Shown one piece after another: positions 6,203 through 9,792 of a stretch of 9,792 nucleotides of DNA; the stretch's first letter is position 1; each line of letters starts with the position of its first letter. Below the pieces are notes generated by a model. That model saw only the letters and a list, made by a program, of their open reading frames with translations, ran no database searches and was not told the origin of the DNA. Source of the stretch: Myxococcota bacterium (GTDB lineage: Bacteria; Myxococcota; UBA4151); assembly GCA_028823075.1 (NCBI GenBank), contig JAPKCE010000051.1, positions 1 through 9,792 on the forward strand, read 5' to 3'. Both the position numbers and the translations under genes were made by a program.

Positions 6203-7242
6203 ATATCGCGCAGTTTTTCCCAAGCCTTTCGTTGGTTTCGGCTCAATTTGCGCGGCACTTGCAAGTTGACGTGAAACAGCAACTGACCTCGCCGTCCCCC
6301 ATTAACATCGTCGAGGCCTTCGTTGCGCAAAGGCAGTTGATCACCCTCTCCAGCGCCGGCGGGTATTTTTAATTTGAGCTTACCGCGAGGACCTTCGATT
6401 TCCAGGGTCGTTCCGAGAACGGCATCTGTGAGCGCTAAAGGTAACAAACGATGCAAATCTTTGTCGTCGCGTTCCCAGCCATTGGGCGGGTTTTCCGTTT
6501 GAAATACGACCAGCAAATCACCTCTCGCTTGGCCAGCGTCACCGCATTCGCCTTCGCCGCGTAGGCGCAATTGCATTCCGCTACCCACTCCAGCTGGCAC
6601 CTCGACTTCAACCGTGGCCTCTTGCCGGACGCGCCCCGAGCCCGAGCAAGGTGAGCAGGGGTCGCTGATGATATGCCCTTGACCGGCGCAGCGCTTGCAC
6701 GGGTTGGCCATCACAAAAAAACCTTGGCGAGCCGCTGTTTGACCGCTGCCTCGGCAGTTCGGACAAACGCTTGCTGCTGCTTTGCTATTGGAACCCGAGC
6801 CCTCGCAGTTTTTACAGTAAGCGTGACGAGGAATGTTGAGGCTGCGCTCGGCGCCATCGATGACCTGCTGCCAGCTTACGGGGACGCGAATGCGCAGATC
6901 GGCTCCTCGGCGAGGGCCGCTTTGTTGCTGCCCGAAGCCGCCGAACATACCCTCGAAGATATCACCAAAACTGCCGAAGATGTCTTCTAAGTTAACGCTG
7001 TTCATGTCGCCTGCGCCAGCGCTCAAGCCAGCCTCGCCGTAGCGGTCATAAAGGCCGCGCTTTTCTTGGTCGCTGAGGACCGAATAGGCTTGGCTGGCAG
7101 CGCGGAAGCGCGCTTCAGCATCATCATCGCCAGGGTTTTGATCGGGATGATCGGCACGCGCTATTTTACGGTACGCCTTTTTGATGCTGCGCGCATCGGC
7201 GTCACGCTCCACACCCAAAACTTGATAATAATCCTGACTCAT
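6199..7242 (-). CDS. dnaJ: DnaJ (Hsp40) co-chaperone, type A
   Basis: 347 residues from the ATG at 7240-7242. The frame runs on to 7371, but the first 43 residues of the longer form do not resemble DnaJ, and GAGGT (7246-7250) sits just before the shorter start. The J domain is about 1-70 (DYYQVLGV at 4-11, AYRKIA, and the HPD motif at 32-34 that stimulates the DnaK ATPase). The Gly/Phe region is about 78-112. All four zinc-binding CxxCxGxG motifs are intact (143-150, 160-167, 182-189, 196-203). The C-terminal substrate-binding domains follow (about 205-335). The length is slightly below the E. coli protein (376). No dnaK or grpE lies beside it. It converges on crcB with overlapping stops and diverges from the receptor gene. 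A CbpA-type protein is excluded by the zinc fingers. Confidence 0.94.
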   Translation of the reverse strand: MSQDYYQVLGVERDADARSIKKAYRKIARADHPDQNPGDDDAEARFRAASQAYSVLSDQEKRGLYDRYGEAGLSAGAGDMNSVNLEDIFGSFGDIFEGMFGGFGQQQSGPRRGADLRIRVPVSWQQVIDGAERSLNIPRHAYCKNCEGSGSNSKAAASVCPNCRGSGQTAARQGFFVMANPCKRCAGQGHIISDPCSPCSGSGRVRQEATVEVEVPAGVGSGMQLRLRGEGECGDAGQARGDLLVVFQTENPPNGWERDDKDLHRLLPLALTDAVLGTTLEIEGPRGKLKLKIPAGAGEGDQLPLRNEGLDDVNGGRRGQLLFHVNLQVPRKLSRNQRKAWEKLRDI

Positions 7243-7262
7243 TTGACCTCGGTTTAGCTGTC

Positions 7263-7277
7263 GATTGCAAAGCAATC
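7263..7277. repeat. Short inverted repeat between dnaJ and the receptor gene
   Basis: GATTGC (7263-7268) and GCAATC (7272-7277) are perfect inverted arms around AAA. It lies about 21 bases upstream of the dnaJ start, followed by a second small one (AAACA/TGTTT, 7279-7291). It does not match the CIRCE heat-shock operator. It could be an operator or a leader hairpin; unproven. Confidence 0.35.
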
Positions 7278-7384
7278 TAAACAGATTGTTTCGCTCCACA
7301 AGTGCGCTCATGACCCATCGACGCAAGACGGGTTTGGCGCCTCCTTTCATTCGGGCTAGGGAGCCAACCAAGGACCTCTATCTT

Positions 7385-9792
7385 ATGCTCGTTTTTGCAT
7401 CAGTTTTGTTCATGGCGAATGCTCAGTCAGCTGCGCCGCCAGCCGCCCCGCCGGCGGGTGGACTTATTCAGCGACCAGAGCTGATTAACGGCGCTCAGCC
7501 CGACTATCCCGAAACCCTGCTTGGGAGCGGAATTAGCGGGCGCTGCGTTGTGCTCATCGACATTGATGATGAAGGTCTTGTGCAGCAGATAACCGTAAAG
7601 AGTTGCAGCGATCTGGCTTTTTCTCGGGCTGCTTTCGCGGTGATGGCGCATTACACTTTTATACCCGGAGCGACCGCTCAGGGGTCGGTACCCGTACGCA
7701 TCACCTGGGAGGCTGAGTTCCGTCACCCCGAAGCGCCTAAAAAACTGGTGGTCAAACCCAAACCCGTGCGCATTAGTGGTCGCTTGCGCGAAGGCGGTAG
7801 CGGGGTCGTTGTCGGCGGCGCCGATGTGGCCTGTAAAGGCCAGGCTGCAAGTGCTCTGAGCGACGACCAAGGGCGTTTTGAGTTGCGCGGGTTGGCCGAT
7901 GGCCCCTGCCTTTTATTACTGCGCGCCGCCGGCTATCACGCCCTCGATAAGAACATCGTTTTAGCCGCCAATGAGAGCGTCGAACTCACCTTGTATTTGG
8001 CGCCAACGGCTGCAAGCGCGATGCGCACTGTGCTGCGCGGCCGCAAAGAAGAAGAGCATATGACGCGGCGCATCCTCGATGTCGAGGAGATGGGCCGAGT
8101 GCCCGGAACCATGGGGGACCCGATCCGTGCCGTAGAACGTCTGCCGGGTGTAGCCCGCACGCCATTTATTGGCGGAGGAGGCTTGATCGTGCGCGGCGCT
8201 GAGCCTCAAGATAGTGGCTATTATATCGACGGCGCTCCGGTTCCATTTTTGTTTCATCTCGGTGGAGGGCCTTCGGTAATCCATCCCGATTTCGTCGCTC
8301 AACTCGATTTTCTTCCCGGTGGTTTTGGGGCGCGCTACGGGCGCGCCACCGCGGGCGTCGTCGATGTGCGCAGTAGGGCAGCTAAAGGGGATCGTTTTTC
8401 GGGTAAAATCGATGTCGATTTAATGGATGCTGGATTGCGTCTGGAAGGCCCAGTTCCTGGGTATAAAAACTGGGCATACGGTTTATCCGGCCGGCGTTCG
8501 TATATCGATGTTTTACTGCCGATAGCTACTCGAGCGGTGGGCGCTAACGATGTTTCTATTCAACCTATTTATTGGGATTACCAAGCCCGTTTAGACTATA
8601 AAAAAGGTTCGGACCGTTTGGGGCTGCGGGTTTATGGCGCCGATGATGTTCTGGTTATCGCCGCTGGAGATGAGGAGAGTCAAGCCAGGGCAGGCGGCCC
8701 GCCGGGTATCGGTATTCACACACAATTTCATCGGTTTATCATCGACGGCCGGCGGAAGCTGAGCAAAAAAACTGAACTCTTTGGCAACATTTTGCTCGGT
8801 CGAACCTCTAGTGGCGGTACCGTGGGCGATACGATTTTTTGGGACCTTGGTATTTCTGAATTGGGGCTGCGGCTCGACTTGGTTCATAGCTTCAGCAAAG
8901 AACTCCGCCTAACGAGCGGTCTCGATATTGGCGCCTCGGGCTTTTCGACCGAGAGCGAGTTTCCTAGCTTAGGCACAATCGAGCGCAGTTTCCCGGCCCG
9001 CTCCTTTGCTGAAGACCCGCAACTCAGGCGCGTTGAAGAAGAGGTCTTTGGTCGGGCTTTGGGGGTTCACAGCACCCTGCGCATCAAGCCTTTTAAGCGC
9101 CTTATTTTACTGCCGGGGCTGCGCTTGGATAGCTATCACTGGGCTTCGCAAGACCGGTTCTCACTGGAACCCCGTCTGCAAGCGCGTCTCAGCCTTGCAA
9201 GAAAAGATCGCCATCTGCTTAAAATTTCAGGGGGTAAATACAGCAAAACACCAGAGCCACCCGAACTTTCCGATGCCATCGGAAACCCAGAATTAAAACT
9301 CAAAGGCGCTTGGCAGTATGGGCTTGGTTACGAATACCGACCGGACCCATTTTTCCATGTTGATGTGACCTTGTTTTACAAAAACATGTTCCATCTCATC
9401 GGTCGTAATCCGGATTACCAGGCGGGTAGCACTCAACCGCTGCTGCTCAACAATGTCGACGGGCGCGCCTACGGTATGGAGTTGATGCTGCGTCACCGCG
9501 TAAGCCCACGTCCGCTTTACGGTTGGATCGCCTATACCTTGAGCCGTTCGGAACGTTTTAATCGCGGTGACCCGCAACCCGAATGGACTGTTTTTGATCT
9601 CGACCAGACGCATATCCTGAGCTCGGTGGTCGGCTATAAATGGGGCAAAGGTTGGTCTTTCGGTGTGACCAACCGCTGGGTTACCGGCAACCCCACAACC
9701 GAGCGAGTAGGTGCCCGGTTTGATGCTGACCTTCAGAGTTATCGCCCAGTGTTTGGTGACGATCATGGCGGCCGTATGCCCGCGTTTTTCCA
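7385..9792 (+). CDS. TonB-dependent outer-membrane receptor with N-terminal TonB_C domain, C-terminus cut by window end
   Basis: 802 residues are visible and no stop is reached. The secretion signal MLVFASVLFMANA would be cut before Gln14. Residues about 33-112 resemble a TonB C-terminal domain (QPDYPETL, SGRCVVLIDIDDEG, then YTFIPG), with Cys54 and Cys74 as a possible disulfide. Residues about 127-206 look like a carboxypeptidase-regulatory-like beta-sandwich (ISGRLREGG, DDQGRFELRGL). The plug follows (about 222-335): DPIRAVERLPGVAR, LIVRGAEPQDSGYYIDG, and LPGGFGARYGRATAGVVDVR, all typical of receptor plugs. The rest is barrel, with repeated amphipathic strands and FYKNMF, NNVDGRAYGMEL and YTLSRS. 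Such proteins sit in the outer membrane and import a substrate using TonB/ExbBD energy; the substrate is unknown. AAGGA (7370-7374) supports this start, but an in-frame ATG at 7310-7312 would add 25 residues including three early basic ones, giving a more normal signal peptide. Confidence 0.88.
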   Translation, partial: MLVFASVLFMANAQSAAPPAAPPAGGLIQRPELINGAQPDYPETLLGSGISGRCVVLIDIDDEGLVQQITVKSCSDLAFSRAAFAVMAHYTFIPGATAQGSVPVRITWEAEFRHPEAPKKLVVKPKPVRISGRLREGGSGVVVGGADVACKGQAASALSDDQGRFELRGLADGPCLLLLRAAGYHALDKNIVLAANESVELTLYLAPTAASAMRTVLRGRKEEEHMTRRILDVEEMGRVPGTMGDPIRAVERLPGVARTPFIGGGGLIVRGAEPQDSGYYIDGAPVPFLFHLGGGPSVIHPDFVAQLDFLPGGFGARYGRATAGVVDVRSRAAKGDRFSGKIDVDLMDAGLRLEGPVPGYKNWAYGLSGRRSYIDVLLPIATRAVGANDVSIQPIYWDYQARLDYKKGSDRLGLRVYGADDVLVIAAGDEESQARAGGPPGIGIHTQFHRFIIDGRRKLSKKTELFGNILLGRTSSGGTVGDTIFWDLGISELGLRLDLVHSFSKELRLTSGLDIGASGFSTESEFPSLGTIERSFPARSFAEDPQLRRVEEEVFGRALGVHSTLRIKPFKRLILLPGLRLDSYHWASQDRFSLEPRLQARLSLARKDRHLLKISGGKYSKTPEPPELSDAIGNPELKLKGAWQYGLGYEYRPDPFFHVDVTLFYKNMFHLIGRNPDYQAGSTQPLLLNNVDGRAYGMELMLRHRVSPRPLYGWIAYTLSRSERFNRGDPQPEWTVFDLDQTHILSSVVGYKWGKGWSFGVTNRWVTGNPTTERVGARFDADLQSYRPVFGDDHGGRMPAFF

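Noticed and set aside
7243..7371. CIRCE heat-shock operator for dnaJ
   Set aside because: The inverted repeats there do not match the TTAGCACTC/GAGTGCTAA arms.
7427..9766. Minus-strand open frames opposite the receptor gene
   Set aside because: The plus strand encodes a continuous receptor with plug and barrel motifs; the opposite frames show no recognisable motif or ribosome site.

Overview
The window carries six chromosomal genes that can be read in full at both ends, plus one gene cut by each window edge. No mobile element, tRNA, rRNA or CRISPR array was seen. The organism looks like a Gram-negative bacterium of the Myxococcota/Bradymonadia type (former deltaproteobacteria). That is an inference from a CdnL-type CarD regulator beside a fused IspDF, lipoproteins with a collagen-like stalk, a TonB-dependent receptor carrying its own TonB C-terminal domain, and moderately high GC. 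No single gene proves the assignment.

Layout. From 1 to 3065 on the minus strand lie two consecutive secreted lipoprotein genes. Both have a lipobox followed at once by an uninterrupted Gly-X-Y tract and then beta-sandwich modules. The upstream one (660-3065) is complete and the downstream one (1-649) is cut by the window start. From 3200 to 5064 (minus) is a zinc-ribbon membrane protein whose start overlaps the stop of ispDF, the bifunctional isoprenoid enzyme. At 5164-5679 (minus) is the CarD/CdnL transcription factor, followed by a clear intrinsic terminator (5109-5146) that separates it from ispDF. At 5846-6202 (plus) is the fluoride channel gene crcB, whose stop overlaps that of the convergent dnaJ gene (6199-7242, minus). 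Divergent from dnaJ, from about 7385 to the window end (plus), is a large TonB-dependent receptor cut by the window edge.

Functional reading. The centre is housekeeping: transcription initiation (CarD), MEP-pathway isoprenoid synthesis (IspDF), protein folding (DnaJ) and fluoride efflux (CrcB). The flanks are envelope genes: two probable outer-membrane lipoproteins on collagen-like stalks and an outer-membrane receptor with a TonB_C domain, a carboxypeptidase-regulatory-like domain, a plug and a barrel. The most interesting parts are the receptor architecture, the tandem stalked lipoproteins, the unrecognised zinc-ribbon membrane protein coupled to ispDF, and an 8-bp inverted repeat in the ispDF leader. 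No convincing new multi-gene system is visible.
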